DNA of 64,000 nucleotides. Source: Arthrobacter crusticola (GTDB taxonomy: Bacteria > Actinomycetota > Actinomycetes > Actinomycetales > Micrococcaceae). The position numbers were made by a program, and so were the translations under genes. The number at the start of each line of letters is the position of its first letter. Positions within the stretch are counted from its first letter, which is position 1. A model generated the notes under the pieces. That model saw only the letters and a list, made by a program, of their open reading frames with translations. It was not told the origin of the DNA and did no database searches. Below are positions 51,359-61,384 of this stretch, in pieces. The stretch lies in the NCBI RefSeq assembly GCF_004357995.1, contig NZ_SMTK01000005.1:356335-420334 (forward strand), read 5' to 3'.

Positions 51359-52522
51359 TTGACCAGCACCCAGCCAGCTCCCCCGGCCGCACCCGAGATC
51401 CACAAGGGCCTGGCGGGGGTGACTGTCGACTACACCTCCGTCTCAAAGGTGAACCCGGAGACCAACTCCCTGCTGTACCGGGGATACCCGGTCCAGGAGC
51501 TCGCCGCCCGGTGCTCCTTTGAGGAGGTGGCGTGGCTGCTGTGGCACGGCGAGCTGCCCGGCGGGCAGGAACTGGCCGAATTCACGGCGAGTGAGCGCGC
51601 CGGCCGGGCCCTGCCCGGAAACGTCCGTCAGGTCATCGACCTGCTGCCCCGAACGAGCCACCCGATGGATGTCGGACGGACCGCGGTGTCGGTGCTCGGC
51701 GCCGGACACCCGCTGGCCGGGGACAACTCCCGCCAGGCGAACCTCGAGAAGGCGGCCGCACTATTCGCCGCCTTCCCCGCCGTCGTCGCCTATGACCAGC
51801 GGCGCCGCCGCGGCCTGGACGTGGTGGAACCGCGGGAGGATCTCGGGTATGCCGCGAACTTCCTGTGGATGACCTTCGGCGAGGAGGCACCGCCGGAGGT
51901 CGTCGAGGCCTTCAACATCTCGATGGTGCTCTACGCCGAGCACTCCTTCAACGCCTCGACGTTCACGGCCCGGGTGATCACCTCAACCCTGTCCGACCTG
52001 CACTCCGCGGTCACCGGGGCGATCGGCGCCCTCAAGGGCCCGCTGCACGGCGGCGCGAACGAGGCGGTCATGCACACCTTCGAGGAAATCGGGATCCGCA
52101 AGGACGAGCCGGCCGAGGACGCCGCGGCCCGGGCCAAGGCCTGGATGGAGGACGCCCTGGCGCAGAAGAAGAAGGTCATGGGCTTCGGACACCGGGTCTA
52201 CAAGAACGGTGACTCACGCGTCCCCACCATGAAGGCGGCGCTGGATGCCATGATCCGCTACTACGGCCGGGACGAGATCCTGGGCCTCTACAGCGGGCTT
52301 GAGACCGCCATGGAAGAGGCCAAGGGGATCAAGCCGAACCTCGACTACCCGGCCGGGCCCACCTACCACCTGATGGGTTTCGACACCGAAATGTTCACTC
52401 CCCTGTTCATCGCCGCCCGTATCACCGGGTGGACGGCCCACATCATGGAGCAGCTCGAGTCCAACTCACTGATCCGGCCGCTGAGCGCCTACAACGGGCC
52501 GGAGGAACGTCACGTCCCCTGA
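51359..52522 (+). CDS. prpC: 2-Methylcitrate synthase PrpC (citrate synthase family)
   Basis: PrpC condenses propionyl-CoA with oxaloacetate. A TTG at 51359 preceded by GAAGGAG with 6 nt spacing gives 387 residues ([21 protein letters not shown]), consistent with PrpC length; the in-frame stretch upstream overlaps prpB and is not credible. Citrate synthase motifs are GPLHGGANEAVMHTF, GFGHRVYKNGDSRVP and HIMEQLESNSLIRP. Its closeness to prpB and the N-terminal IHKGLAGVTVDYT favour 2-methylcitrate synthase over the TCA enzyme. Its last 13 bp overlap the convergent nudix gene. Confidence 0.93.
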   Translation: MTSTQPAPPAAPEIHKGLAGVTVDYTSVSKVNPETNSLLYRGYPVQELAARCSFEEVAWLLWHGELPGGQELAEFTASERAGRALPGNVRQVIDLLPRTSHPMDVGRTAVSVLGAGHPLAGDNSRQANLEKAAALFAAFPAVVAYDQRRRRGLDVVEPREDLGYAANFLWMTFGEEAPPEVVEAFNISMVLYAEHSFNASTFTARVITSTLSDLHSAVTGAIGALKGPLHGGANEAVMHTFEEIGIRKDEPAEDAAARAKAWMEDALAQKKKVMGFGHRVYKNGDSRVPTMKAALDAMIRYYGRDEILGLYSGLETAMEEAKGIKPNLDYPAGPTYHLMGFDTEMFTPLFIAARITGWTAHIMEQLESNSLIRPLSAYNGPEERHVP

Positions 52523-53214
52523 GCGAGCGGCCGCTCCGGCGTCCCGTCGGTCCCGCCCCCCGGGGCAGGACTGACGGACGCGGGGCTGGCGGACGCGGGG
52601 CTGGCGGACGCGGGTCGAACGGACGCGGGTCGAACGGACGCGGACGCCACTCCGACGCTGTGTGCGTCAAGCACGATGTCGGCGCTGAAGGGCTCACGGG
52701 CGAGCACCCGCGGCAGCCAGTAGGCGGCGTCCTCCCACATGCCGTCCCAGGGCGGCGCCGTCACCGGGAACCACTCCGGGGTAATTTCGTCGCTGGGGCC
52801 GGCATCCCCGGTGAAACGGTCGGCCGCGAAAACCCAGGCCCTCATGTTCCAGGCCGGGTTGGACGGAAAGTCCCAGGTCACTTCGCCGAGGAACCCCAGG
52901 TCGGGCTCCTCCACGAGTAGCCCGGACTCCTCGGCCACCTCGCGCACGGCGGCCTGGGCGGGGGTCTCCCCCGGTTCGAGCTTCCCGCCGAGGGCGACGA
53001 TCCGCCCGGTGCCGAAGCCCTGGTGCTTGAGGCCCAGCAGCACCTCCCCGCGACCCGCCACGGAACGGAACAGGAAACACAGCACCACCGGACGGAACCC
53101 TCCGGCGGGCAGGGCCTCACCGGGCACCGGCACCTCGGGGACAGACGCTGCTGGCAGGTGGCCGGACGGCACGCTGTCGGGTGGCAGGGCGGCGGAGCCG
53201 CCGTTCGAAGGCAT
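52510..53214 (-). CDS. MutT-like NUDIX hydrolase (8-oxo-dGTPase type)
   Basis: The 234-residue protein has a Nudix box (GGKLEPGETPAQAAVREVAEESGL) in the GX5EX7REUXEEXGU form. The preceding HQGFGTGRIVALGGKLE stretch is as in MTH1/MutT-type 8-oxo-dGTP hydrolases. DEITPEWFPVTAPPWDGMWEDAAYWLP follows. The first 35 residues and the last 40 residues are low-complexity Pro/Ala/Ser; the tail comes from a 15-bp repeat. It starts 12 bp after xerD, so it is probably the last gene of that operon. The start site is uncertain because the Shine-Dalgarno is weak. Confidence 0.85.
   Translation of the reverse strand: MPSNGGSAALPPDSVPSGHLPAASVPEVPVPGEALPAGGFRPVVLCFLFRSVAGRGEVLLGLKHQGFGTGRIVALGGKLEPGETPAQAAVREVAEESGLLVEEPDLGFLGEVTWDFPSNPAWNMRAWVFAADRFTGDAGPSDEITPEWFPVTAPPWDGMWEDAAYWLPRVLAREPFSADIVLDAHSVGVASASVRPASVRPASASPASASPASVSPAPGGGTDGTPERPLAQGT
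52576..52643 (-). repeat. 15-bp tandem repeat in the nudix C-terminal coding region
   Basis: Four 15-bp units begin with GGACGCGGG at 52576, 52591, 52606 and 52621 (two GGACGCGGGGCTGGC, two GGACGCGGGTCGAAC) and a partial fifth follows. The repeats keep frame, giving five-residue units of SASPA and SVRPA. They lie about 50 bp from the prpC stop, where the island ends. Confidence 0.85.
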
Positions 53215-53225
53215 CGGCTGCCCGC

Positions 53226-54203
53226 TCAGCCGAAGGCCCGGGGATGGGAGGCCGCATACACTTCGCGCAGCGTCTCGGCCGTCACCAGCGTGTAGACCTG
53301 CGTGGTGGTCACCGAGGCGTGCCCGAGCAGTTCCTGGACGACGCGGACGTCCGCGCCGCCTTCGAGCAGGTGGGTGGCAAAGGAGTGCCTCAGGGTGTGC
53401 GGAGAGACCTCCCGGGTGACCTGCGCCTTCTCGGCCGCGGCCTTCAGGATAGTCCAGGCGCTCTGGCGGCTCAGCCGACCGCCGCGCATGTTGAGGAACA
53501 GGCCCGGCCCGCCCTTGCCCTTGCCGGAGAGGGCCGGCCGGCCGCGCACCAGGTAGGAGTCGATGGCCTTCGCGGCGTACGAGCCCAGTGGCACGAGCCG
53601 TTCCTTGGAGCCCTTGCCGAACAGCCGGACGACGGCGGGGCCGCTGAGTGCCTCGTCGACCGACACGTCGTCAACGTCGAGCCCGACGGCCTCGCTGATC
53701 CGCGCCCCGGTTGAGTAGAGGAATTCGAGCAGGGCGCGGTCCCGCTGGCCGGAGGGAGTCGAGGTGTCGACGGCTTCGAGGATACGGAAGACCTCGTCGA
53801 CAGAGATCGCCTTGGGCAGGCGCTGCCCGGCGGCAGGCGGATGGACGTCCCGCGCCGGGTCGGCCTCGCTCATCCCCTCAAGCGCCCAGAAGCGGTGAAG
53901 TCCGCGCACGGCCACGACGGTGCGGGCCGCGGAGCGCGGGCTCAGCGGCGACTGCCCGTCCGAGCCGGTCGCGACGGCCTGTGCGAAGCCGGTCACGTCG
54001 CGGCGGGTGATCCTTGAAATGTCGTCGATGCCGCTGGCCTGCAGGAAGCGGTGGTAGCGCAGCAGGTCGCGCCGGTAGGCGGCAAGCGTGTTGGCCGACA
54101 GGCCCCGTTCCACGGCCATGTGCTGGAGGTATTCATTGATCAGCCGACCCGGCCGGGTGGCCTGAAACTCGTCCCCTGCGGTTTTCTCCGCTGCTGCCGG
54201 CAC
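53226..54203 (-). CDS. xerD: Tyrosine recombinase XerD
   Basis: XerD resolves chromosome dimers at dif. The 325-residue enzyme has the N-terminal core-binding SAM-like domain and the catalytic residues Arg168 ([12 protein letters not shown]), Lys200 ([10 protein letters not shown]), His269 and Arg272 ([10 protein letters not shown]), His295 ([13 protein letters not shown]) and nucleophile Tyr304. The GTG start lies just after the nudix (ADP-ribose-type) stop. It is normally close to parA-scpAB in actinobacteria; here the prp island separates them. Confidence 0.96.
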   Translation of the reverse strand: MPAAAEKTAGDEFQATRPGRLINEYLQHMAVERGLSANTLAAYRRDLLRYHRFLQASGIDDISRITRRDVTGFAQAVATGSDGQSPLSPRSAARTVVAVRGLHRFWALEGMSEADPARDVHPPAAGQRLPKAISVDEVFRILEAVDTSTPSGQRDRALLEFLYSTGARISEAVGLDVDDVSVDEALSGPAVVRLFGKGSKERLVPLGSYAAKAIDSYLVRGRPALSGKGKGGPGLFLNMRGGRLSRQSAWTILKAAAEKAQVTREVSPHTLRHSFATHLLEGGADVRVVQELLGHASVTTTQVYTLVTAETLREVYAASHPRAFG

Positions 54204-54205
54204 TG

Positions 54206-54889
54206 TCAGTCCCGCAGGACCGCGCCGTGCGGCCAGGTGCCGTGCTGGCTTGGGTGTTCGGGCCAGGGCGCGTCCGCGGGGCGAAGGCGCGCGTAGCCGT
54301 CGGCGCGGGCGGCATGAACGGCGAGGACGGCTGCCGCGGCCGACGGGCTGTGCATCCGGCCCTCGAGGACCGCCGCGACGGCCTCATCCAGGGGCACCCA
54401 CAGCAGTTCGATCTCCGCCTCCTCGTGGGTGCGGGTGTGCAGGTCGGCCTCGGGCACCGATCCGATGCCGCGGGCCAGGTAGATCCGCAGGGCCTCGCTG
54501 GAGGACCCCGGGGAGAGGAACAGGTCGGCCAGGACGTTCCATTCCCCCGCGGTCAGGTCGGCTTCCTCGGCCAGTTCGCGGGCGGCCGCCTCCACGAAGT
54601 CCTCGCCGGGCTCGTCGAGCAGGCCGGCCGGGATCTCCCAGAGCACCATCCGGGCCGGGTGCCGGTACTGGCGGATGAGCAGGATCCGATCCTGCTCATC
54701 CATCGCCAGCACTGCCACCGCGCCTGGGTGGTCGATGTACTCCCGGGTGATTTCCTCCCCGCCCTCGTTCAGGCTGAAGGTCTCCTCGACGACGTCCCAC
54801 ACGTACCCGCGATGGATCACGGCGGAGCGGTGGAGCCTGCGCGGGCTCTGTTCATCGGAGAAGCGGTCGGCCGCGGGAGTCTCGCTCAT
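54206..54889 (-). CDS. NUDIX hydrolase, ADP-ribose pyrophosphatase type
   Basis: The 227-residue protein (start ATG 54889, [14 protein letters not shown], 1 base after the pyrG stop) has the ADPRase N-terminal segment [36 protein letters not shown], and the Nudix box [24 protein letters not shown]. Compared with MutT it has the longer N-terminal domain of NudF-type enzymes that hydrolyse ADP-ribose. It is in the pyrG-nudix-xerD order of M. tuberculosis (Rv1699-Rv1701). A tail of about 20 residues ([18 protein letters not shown]) is not conserved, to my knowledge. Confidence 0.9.
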   Translation of the reverse strand: MSETPAADRFSDEQSPRRLHRSAVIHRGYVWDVVEETFSLNEGGEEITREYIDHPGAVAVLAMDEQDRILLIRQYRHPARMVLWEIPAGLLDEPGEDFVEAAARELAEEADLTAGEWNVLADLFLSPGSSSEALRIYLARGIGSVPEADLHTRTHEEAEIELLWVPLDEAVAAVLEGRMHSPSAAAAVLAVHAARADGYARLRPADAPWPEHPSQHGTWPHGAVLRD

Positions 54890-54890
54890 C

Positions 54891-56594
54891 TCAGGCCTTG
54901 GCGCCCCTGAGATCAAGGGCGGCCTTCACGAGTCCCGCGAAGAGCGGGTGCGGCCGCGTGGGCCGCGAACTCAGTTCGGGATGGGCCTGGGTGGAGACGT
55001 AGTACGGGTGGACATCCCGAGGGAGCTCTGCGAACTCCACCAACTTGCCGTCCGGGGAGGTGCCCGAGAAGACGAGCCCGGCCTCGGCGATCTGGGCGCG
55101 GTACTCGTTGTTCACCTCGTAGCGGTGGCGGTGGCGCTCGGTGACGGTGGTCTTGCCGTAGGTGCCGGCGACAACGGAGCCTTCGTCAAGGCGCGCCTCC
55201 CACAGGCCAAGGCGCATGGTGCCGCCCATGTCGCCCTCCCCGGCGACGATGGAAAGCTGCTCGGCCATCGTGGCGATTACGGGGAACTTGGTGTCGGGTT
55301 CGAATTCGCTTGAGGACGCGTTCTCGAGGCCGACAACATTCCGTGCGTATTCGATGACCATGCACTGCAGTCCGAGGCACAGGCCCAGGGTGGGGATCTT
55401 GTTCTCGCGGGCGAACAGCAGGGCGCCCAGCTTGCCTTCGAGGCCGCGGATGCCGAAGCCGCCCGGAACGCAGATGGCGTCAACGCCTGCGAGTGCCTTA
55501 CGGGCACCCTCCGGGGTGTCGCATTCGTCCGAGGGCACCCAGCGGATGTTGACCTTGGCCTTATTGGCGAAACCGCCGGCACGAAGCGCCTCGGTGACGG
55601 AGAGGTAGGCGTCGGGCAGGTCGATGTACTTACCGACCAGGGCCACCTCGACCTGGTGCTTCGGGTTGTGCACCGCGTCGAGGAGCTTGTTCCACTTGGT
55701 CCAGTTGACGTCCTTGAACTTCAGGTCGAGGGACTGGACGATGTACGCATCGAGGCCCTGCTTGTGAAGGGTCTTGGGGATGTCGTAGATGCTGGGGGCG
55801 TCGGCCGCATTGACGACGGCGTCGATGTCGACGTCGCACATGCGTCCGATCTTCTCCCGCATCGCCAGGGGGACCTCGCGGTCGGAGCGGATCACGATGG
55901 CGTCGGGCTGGATGCCGATGGAGCGGAGCATCGCGACCGAGTGCTGCGTCGGCTTGGTCTTCAGTTCCTGGGAGGGACCGATGTAGGGCACCAGCGACAC
56001 GTGGAGAAAGAAGACGTTGTTGCGGCCGATGTCCTGGCGGACCTGGCGGGCCGACTCGAGGAACGGCTGGGACTCGATGTCGCCGACGGTTCCACCGATT
56101 TCGGTGATGATGACGTCGGGGACCTTCTTCAGGGCCACCGGCTCGGCCGGCAGGCGCATGCGCCGCTTGATCTCGTCGGTGATGTGCGGGATGACCTGGA
56201 CGGTGTCGCCGAGGTACTCTCCGCGGCGCTCCTTGGCGATGACGGTCGAGTACACCTGACCGGTGGTCACGTTCGCCGAGCCGTCGAGGTTCTCGTCGAG
56301 GAACCGCTCGTAGTGGCCGATGTCGAGGTCTGTTTCGGCGCCGTCCTCGGTGACGAAGACCTCACCGTGCTGGAACGGGTTCATCGTGCCGGGATCGACA
56401 TTGAGGTAGGGATCAAGCTTCTGCATGGTGACCGAGAGTCCCCGTGCCCGAAGCAGGTGACCGAGGCTTGACGCCGTCAATCCCTTGCCGAGGGAGGAGG
56501 CTACGCCACCAGTCACGAAGATGTGCTTGGTCGTCTTTGCGGACTTTGGGAACCGGGAGTTTGTTTGCTGCACCACGGAGTTCGAGCCTATCAT
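54891..56594 (-). CDS. pyrG: CTP synthase
   Basis: Makes CTP from UTP, ATP and glutamine. The 567-residue protein has the amidoligase domain ([23 protein letters not shown] near residues 23-45, [31 protein letters not shown]) and a glutamine amidotransferase domain ([11 protein letters not shown], nucleophile Cys in [11 protein letters not shown], and the C-terminal His-x-Glu, HPEL). The start [18 protein letters not shown] overlaps the recN stop by 4 bp. CTP synthase can also shape division in some bacteria; no such role is shown here. Confidence 0.98.
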   Translation of the reverse strand: MIGSNSVVQQTNSRFPKSAKTTKHIFVTGGVASSLGKGLTASSLGHLLRARGLSVTMQKLDPYLNVDPGTMNPFQHGEVFVTEDGAETDLDIGHYERFLDENLDGSANVTTGQVYSTVIAKERRGEYLGDTVQVIPHITDEIKRRMRLPAEPVALKKVPDVIITEIGGTVGDIESQPFLESARQVRQDIGRNNVFFLHVSLVPYIGPSQELKTKPTQHSVAMLRSIGIQPDAIVIRSDREVPLAMREKIGRMCDVDIDAVVNAADAPSIYDIPKTLHKQGLDAYIVQSLDLKFKDVNWTKWNKLLDAVHNPKHQVEVALVGKYIDLPDAYLSVTEALRAGGFANKAKVNIRWVPSDECDTPEGARKALAGVDAICVPGGFGIRGLEGKLGALLFARENKIPTLGLCLGLQCMVIEYARNVVGLENASSSEFEPDTKFPVIATMAEQLSIVAGEGDMGGTMRLGLWEARLDEGSVVAGTYGKTTVTERHRHRYEVNNEYRAQIAEAGLVFSGTSPDGKLVEFAELPRDVHPYYVSTQAHPELSSRPTRPHPLFAGLVKAALDLRGAKA

Positions 56595-58327
56595 CTGGAA
56601 GTGGTCCGCGCCGCATCCGCGAGGAGTTCCTCGGCATGGGCGCGGGCGGAGGCTGAGTCCTCCTGGCCCGCAAGCATCCGGGCAAGTTCGCGCACGCGCT
56701 CCGCTTCGGGGAGCACCTGCACATCACTGGCTGTGAATCCGCTGTCTTCCCCGTCTCCACCGGCCGAGCGCACGTTCTTTGTGACGCGGACATGGCGTGC
56801 CGCGAAGGCCGCGACCTGCGGCAGGTGGGTCACCACGATCACCTGGACGTGCTGGGCGAGCATGGCCAGCCGCCGGCCGATCTCGACGGCGGCCTTTCCG
56901 CCCACCCCGGCGTCCACTTCGTCGAAGACGAACGTGGGAACCGGGTCGACGGCGGCGAGCACCACCTCGATGGCGAGCATCACCCGGGAGAGTTCGCCGC
57001 CGGAGGCGCCCTTCCCGAGCGGCCGGGGTGCCGACCCGGGGTGCGGGCGCAGGTTGAAGGTGATGTCGTCGCCGCCGTGGGCCGCGAGGGCTTCCGCGGG
57101 GGTGACCTCGATGAGCAGCGTGGCGTCGGGCATGGCGAGGGCACTCAGCTCGTCGCTGACCCGCTCGGCGAGGTGCCGGGCGGCCTCCTGCCGCAGGGCC
57201 GACACCGCGGCCGCACCGGCGCGCACCACGGCGTCGAGCTCCTCGATCTCCGCTTCGAGCTCCTCGACGCGGGAGGAGTCCCCGGTGAGCTCCTCAAGGC
57301 GCAGGGCGCTTTCCTCGCGCCACTGCAGGACCTCGTCGATGCTCGGGGCGTACTTGCGCACCAGCACCGCAAGCGCGGCACGCCGGGCCTCGACCTCGGC
57401 CAGGCGGCCGGGGCCTTCGCCCTCAAGGGCCGTCCCGTACGCGGCGAGCTCTCCGGAGATGTCGGCGAGCAGGTAGCCGACCTCGGCCAGCCGGCCGGCG
57501 AGCGTCTCGAGCTCCTGGTCGTGCTCGGCCACACCCTCGAGCTGCCGCTTGGCCTCGTCGACGAGGGAGACGGCGTCGACGGCGGCACCGAAGTCCTCGG
57601 ACACCAGTGCCGAATGGGCAGTCAGGGCGGCAGTCCGCAGTTCTTCGACGTTGCCGAGGCGCATCGAGTCGGCCTTCAGCGTGACGTCCTCGCCCGGCTG
57701 GGGGTCGACCTCGTCGATCTCCGCGAGGGCGGCCGTCAGGCTTTCGGCCTCCCGCGCCCGCTCCCTCGCCTCGCTCTGGAGCCGGTTGCGTTCGGCGATC
57801 GCGCCGCGCCACCGCTGGTAGTTGGCGGCGTAGGCCTCCAATTCGGCCGCGAGCTTCGGCCCGCCGAACTTGTCGAGGGCCCCGCGCTGGGCGGCGGCGC
57901 CCTTGAGCCGGAGCTGGTCCGACTGCCCGTGCACGACGACGAGGTGTTCGCCGAGTTCCGAGAGCACCCCCACGGGCGCCGTCCTGCCGCCCACATAGGC
58001 CCTGCTGCGGCCCTCGCTGGTGACGGTGCGCGCCAGGATCAGTTCGGCCGTTCCGTCGAACTCCTCGAGGACCGCTCCGGCCTCCACGGCGCGCTCGGCG
58101 ACGGCGCTGCCGTGCTCGAGGCGCACGATGGCCTCCGCAGAGGCCGACTTCGCCCCAAGGCGGACCGAACCGGCGTCCGACCGCGCGCCGAGCAGGAGGC
58201 CGAGGGCGGTGATGACCATTGTCTTTCCCGCGCCGGTCTCGCCGGTGACGACGGTCAGGCCCGGGCCCAGGGTGAGCGTGGCGTCGCTGATGACGCCGAG
58301 GTCTCGGATCCGCATCTCCTCGATCAT
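56591..58327 (-). CDS. recN: DNA repair protein RecN
   Basis: An SMC-like ATPase of double-strand break repair. The 578-residue protein has Walker [15 protein letters not shown] (about 29-42), a long central coiled coil, the ABC signature [17 protein letters not shown] and the Walker B block [13 protein letters not shown], then [12 protein letters not shown]. It overlaps pyrG and ppnK by 4 bp each. In the same order as Rv1694-Rv1699. Confidence 0.96.
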   Translation of the reverse strand: MIEEMRIRDLGVISDATLTLGPGLTVVTGETGAGKTMVITALGLLLGARSDAGSVRLGAKSASAEAIVRLEHGSAVAERAVEAGAVLEEFDGTAELILARTVTSEGRSRAYVGGRTAPVGVLSELGEHLVVVHGQSDQLRLKGAAAQRGALDKFGGPKLAAELEAYAANYQRWRGAIAERNRLQSEARERAREAESLTAALAEIDEVDPQPGEDVTLKADSMRLGNVEELRTAALTAHSALVSEDFGAAVDAVSLVDEAKRQLEGVAEHDQELETLAGRLAEVGYLLADISGELAAYGTALEGEGPGRLAEVEARRAALAVLVRKYAPSIDEVLQWREESALRLEELTGDSSRVEELEAEIEELDAVVRAGAAAVSALRQEAARHLAERVSDELSALAMPDATLLIEVTPAEALAAHGGDDITFNLRPHPGSAPRPLGKGASGGELSRVMLAIEVVLAAVDPVPTFVFDEVDAGVGGKAAVEIGRRLAMLAQHVQVIVVTHLPQVAAFAARHVRVTKNVRSAGGDGEDSGFTASDVQVLPEAERVRELARMLAGQEDSASARAHAEELLADAARTTSR

Positions 58328-59250
58328 CGGAGGTGCCTTCCGCTGTGGGCGACCGGTCCGCGCCAGCCCTGGACGGGAAGCTGGAACTTCTGGACGAGGC
58401 GCTCGGAGAAGGGGGTCTGGCGGGTCCGGGCCAACCGGACCGGCTTGTCGGAACGCCGGACCTCCACCCGGGCGCCGGGCGGGAGGTCAATGCTGCGGCG
58501 CCCATCACACCACAGCACGCCCCAGGCGTCGGTGCGGGTGAGGATCTCCACGGCCAGAACGGAGGTCGGAGCCACAACGAGCGGTTTGGCGAAGAGCGCA
58601 TGGGCGCTGATGGGAGTCATCAGCAGGGCTTCCACCTCCGGCCACACGATGGGGCCGCCGGAGGAAAAGGCGTAGGCGGTGGACCCGGTGGGGGTGGCAA
58701 GCACGATGCCGTCGCATCCAAAGGAGCTGACGGGCAGGCCGTCGACCTCGATGACCACTTCGATCATGCGTTCCCGGTTGGCCTTTTCGATGGCCGCCTC
58801 GTTGAGTGCCCACGTTTCCCCGAGCAGGGTATCGCCCTGCCAGGCGGAGACCTCGATGGTCATCCGTTCCTCGACGCTGTAGTCGCGTTCGGCGACCCAC
58901 CGGACCGCCTCGTCGAGGTCGGCGCGTTCGCTTTCGGCGAGGAAGCCGACGTGGCCGAGGTTCACCCCGAGAAGCGGAATCTCCCGGCTGCGCACCAGCT
59001 CCGCCGCACGGAGGATAGTGCCGTCACCGCCGAGGACCATGACCAGTTCGATGCCGTCGAGGGAAACCTCCTCCCCCAGCGTTTCGGTCGGTGCCGCGGC
59101 GGTGCCGTACGCCGCCTGGAGCCCGGAGGCCTCCTCCGGCCGCATGACGGGCGTGAGCCCGAGGGCGGAGAGCCGCGTGCACGCCTGCTGGGCAGCCGCG
59201 ATCGCGTCCTGCCTGCCGGTATGCGCAAGCACCAGAATTTTCCTAGTCAT
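58324..59250 (-). CDS. nadK: NAD kinase
   Basis: Phosphorylates NAD to NADP. The 308-residue protein has the catalytic GGDGTILRAAE (about 81-91), the NEAAIEKANR segment, and the glycine-rich ATPTGSTAYAFSSGGPIV motif. A Rossmann-like N-terminus starts MTRKILVLAHTGR. Its ATG overlaps the tlyA stop by 4 bp. No regulatory domain is seen. Confidence 0.97.
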   Translation of the reverse strand: MTRKILVLAHTGRQDAIAAAQQACTRLSALGLTPVMRPEEASGLQAAYGTAAAPTETLGEEVSLDGIELVMVLGGDGTILRAAELVRSREIPLLGVNLGHVGFLAESERADLDEAVRWVAERDYSVEERMTIEVSAWQGDTLLGETWALNEAAIEKANRERMIEVVIEVDGLPVSSFGCDGIVLATPTGSTAYAFSSGGPIVWPEVEALLMTPISAHALFAKPLVVAPTSVLAVEILTRTDAWGVLWCDGRRSIDLPPGARVEVRRSDKPVRLARTRQTPFSERLVQKFQLPVQGWRGPVAHSGRHLR

Positions 59251-60089
59251 TCAGCTCCGTCGTTGTCTTTCGCCCGACCGCCGAATGCGGCGCTCGTGGA
59301 GAGCAGCCCGTCGGCCAGGCGGTCCAGGTCCTCTTCGATCCTAGGGTCCATTGTCCGATGCGGCACCCTCACCCACAGGAAGTACTCAAGATTTCCGTCC
59401 TGGCCGGGCAGGGAGCTCTGCTCCAGGCCCAGCACGTTCAGCCCAGCCGCGAGTGCCTCCCGCACCACTCCATGCACACCCCGCCTGCGGGCGGCCCCGG
59501 AGGTCACGACGCCCTGGCCGTTCAGGGCACCGCGTCCCACTTCGAACTGCGGTTTGATCATCAGCACGAGGTTCCCGCCCGGCACCGTGGCCGCGGCGAG
59601 GGACCGGATCACGAGCTTTAGGGAGATGAAGGACAGGTCGGCCACGGTCAGCTCGGCGGGTCCGCCGATCTCCCCCGGGTCGAGATAACGGACGTTGAGT
59701 CCCTCGAAGACGTGCACGCGCGGGTCCTCGCGCAGCACCTGCACCAGCTGTCCGTGGCCCACGTCGACCGCGGCCACCTCTCGGGCGCCGGCCCGCAGCA
59801 GGACATCGGTGAAGCCGCCGGTGGAGGCTCCGGCGTCAAGGCAGCGCCGTCCGGCGACCGCGACGCCGGGGAAGGCGGAGAGCGCACCGGCGAGCTTGTG
59901 CCCGGCCCGGCTCACGAACTCGGGCCCGGCATCGGCGACTGTCAGCTCCTGGTCGCTGCTGACCGGTGCGGAGGCCTTGAGCATCACCTCACCGGCGCGG
60001 AACACCCGCCGGGCCGCGATGAGCTGGGCCGCATGGGAGCGTGAGCGTGCCAAGCCACGGGAGACCAGTTCCTGGTCCAGGCGCGCCAT
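59247..60089 (-). CDS. tlyA: TlyA, 16S/23S rRNA 2'-O-methyltransferase
   Basis: TlyA methylates C1409 of 16S and C1920 of 23S rRNA, which in mycobacteria is required for capreomycin sensitivity. The 280-residue protein has an N-terminal S4 RNA-binding domain (RLDQELVSRGLARSRSHAAQLI), then an FtsJ-type domain with the SAM motif LDAGASTGGFTDVLL and the catalytic Lys/Asp pattern (DLSFISLKLVI, MIKPQFEVG). It precedes ppnK and recN with 4-bp overlaps. Confidence 0.96.
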   Translation of the reverse strand: MARLDQELVSRGLARSRSHAAQLIAARRVFRAGEVMLKASAPVSSDQELTVADAGPEFVSRAGHKLAGALSAFPGVAVAGRRCLDAGASTGGFTDVLLRAGAREVAAVDVGHGQLVQVLREDPRVHVFEGLNVRYLDPGEIGGPAELTVADLSFISLKLVIRSLAAATVPGGNLVLMIKPQFEVGRGALNGQGVVTSGAARRRGVHGVVREALAAGLNVLGLEQSSLPGQDGNLEYFLWVRVPHRTMDPRIEEDLDRLADGLLSTSAAFGGRAKDNDGAE

Positions 60090-60092
60090 CGG

Positions 60093-60350
60093 TCAGCCCT
60101 CCGCGTTGAGTTCGGTGAGCAGCGCGTCGTGGAGTGCCACGTAGAACTCCGCGTGCTCACCCACCGGATGCCCGCCGAGGTCCGCGAGGCTCCCGAGGAC
60201 GGCATCGACCGAGGACTCCCCGGTGGGCGGCACCTCGTCAGGCCGGAAGGACTCCGCGGCGACGCCGGATTCCCCGTCGGGGTCCGGGACGCCGCCATCC
60301 CGGGCAGCCTCCGATGCGTCAGCGGGAACGCCGCCGTCGTCGTCGCGCAT
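60093..60350 (-). CDS. Small conserved protein (Rv1693-like)
   Basis: A short acidic protein of 85 residues upstream of tlyA. I chose ATG 60350 (MRDDDGGVPADAS) because GGGGGAG lies about 5 nt upstream; a GTG at 60383 is an alternative. The C-terminal 40 residues are the likely conserved part: VDAVLGSLADLGGHPVGEHAEFYVALHDALLTELN. The N-terminal half is disordered and acidic. It stands where Rv1693 lies in M. tuberculosis, between the HAD phosphatase and tlyA. The function is unknown. Confidence 0.75.
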   Translation of the reverse strand: MRDDDGGVPADASEAARDGGVPDPDGESGVAAESFRPDEVPPTGESSVDAVLGSLADLGGHPVGEHAEFYVALHDALLTELNAEG

Positions 60351-60396
60351 CTTCTCCCCCTTTGTCGGTTCTGACAGTGTCACAGCGTCCCCGGAT

Positions 60397-61377
60397 TCAG
60401 GCTGCTGCGCCGGTGAAGCGGAGCTCCGGCATCCGGGCCGCCTCCAGCCCGGGCGCAGCCGCCCACCAGGCAGCGCAGGCCGCCCGCCAGGCGTTGAGGC
60501 TGCTTTCACTGCCTTCCACCCAAACGGCTCCTGCCTCGACCCGGGCCGAGTCGGTTCCGCAGCGGTATGCGCCGTCGGCGGCAGTCACCGGTGGGTAGGG
60601 CTCGTACAGAGCCCCCAGGTCCGGGAGCAGGTAGGTGGGACGCTCGGCGGCCACCGCCGCCAGTGCGGTGCGCACCGTGTCGACCCCGGTCAGGATCAGC
60701 GCGGTATCCATGCCGGCCCGGTTTCCGCCGAGGATATCGGTATCGAGGCGGTCGCCGACGACAAGCGGGCGTTCCGAGGCCAGGTGGCGTGCCGCAGTGG
60801 TGAACAGCGGGGCCTCCGGCTTCCCGGCGACGACCGGGCGGGTCCCGGTGGCGGCCGCGACGGCCGCCACGAGCGACCCGTTGCCCGGGGCGATCCCGCG
60901 TGCCTGCGGGATCGACATGTCGGTGTTCGTGGCCACCCAGACCGCTCCGGCCGCAATCGCATAGGCCGCCTCGGCGAGGTCCTTCCAGCCGAGCTCGGGT
61001 GAGAAACCCTGGATGACCGCGTCGGGGCCGTCCTCGGCCGAGTCAACCGGGACCAACCCCTGGCTGTGGACCGCGTCGGCCAGGGTCCTGCTTCCGGTCA
61101 CCAGCACCTTGGAGCCCACCGGAACCAACCCGGCCAGGAGCTCGGCACCTGCGAGGGCGGACCCGAAGACCTGATCCCCCCGGGCCGGCGCGCCAAGGCT
61201 CCTCAGGTGCGCCGCGACCTCATCGGCCGAACGCGACGCATTGTTCGTGATGTAGGCCAGCTTCACGCCCACTTCAGCGAGCTTCATCAGCGCCTCGACC
61301 GCCCCCTCAAGGGCATGCGGGCCGGCATAGACGACGCCGTCAAGGTCCGAGAGGACTGCGTCATAGGAGCCGATCAA
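60397..61377 (-). CDS. HAD-family phosphatase (Rv1692-like glycerol-3-phosphate phosphatase)
   Basis: The TTG at 61377 gives 326 residues (LIGSYDAVLSDLDGVVYAG), matching the short N-terminal segment of the family before the catalytic motif; GAGGGGG lies just upstream. The HAD core shows DLDGVVY (motif I), ITNNAS (motif II), KPEAPLF and VGDRLDTDILGG (motif IV). The large C2-type cap places it with NagD/PGP phosphatases. Rv1692, in the same gene order, has been described as a glycerol-3-phosphate phosphatase. A C-terminal segment of about 75 residues (from YRCGTDSARVEAGA) carries a sterol-carrier-like or unnamed helical part. It starts 8 bp after the TPR gene. Confidence 0.85.
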   Translation of the reverse strand: MIGSYDAVLSDLDGVVYAGPHALEGAVEALMKLAEVGVKLAYITNNASRSADEVAAHLRSLGAPARGDQVFGSALAGAELLAGLVPVGSKVLVTGSRTLADAVHSQGLVPVDSAEDGPDAVIQGFSPELGWKDLAEAAYAIAAGAVWVATNTDMSIPQARGIAPGNGSLVAAVAAATGTRPVVAGKPEAPLFTTAARHLASERPLVVGDRLDTDILGGNRAGMDTALILTGVDTVRTALAAVAAERPTYLLPDLGALYEPYPPVTAADGAYRCGTDSARVEAGAVWVEGSESSLNAWRAACAAWWAAAPGLEAARMPELRFTGAAA

Positions 61378-61384
61378 GGCCCCC

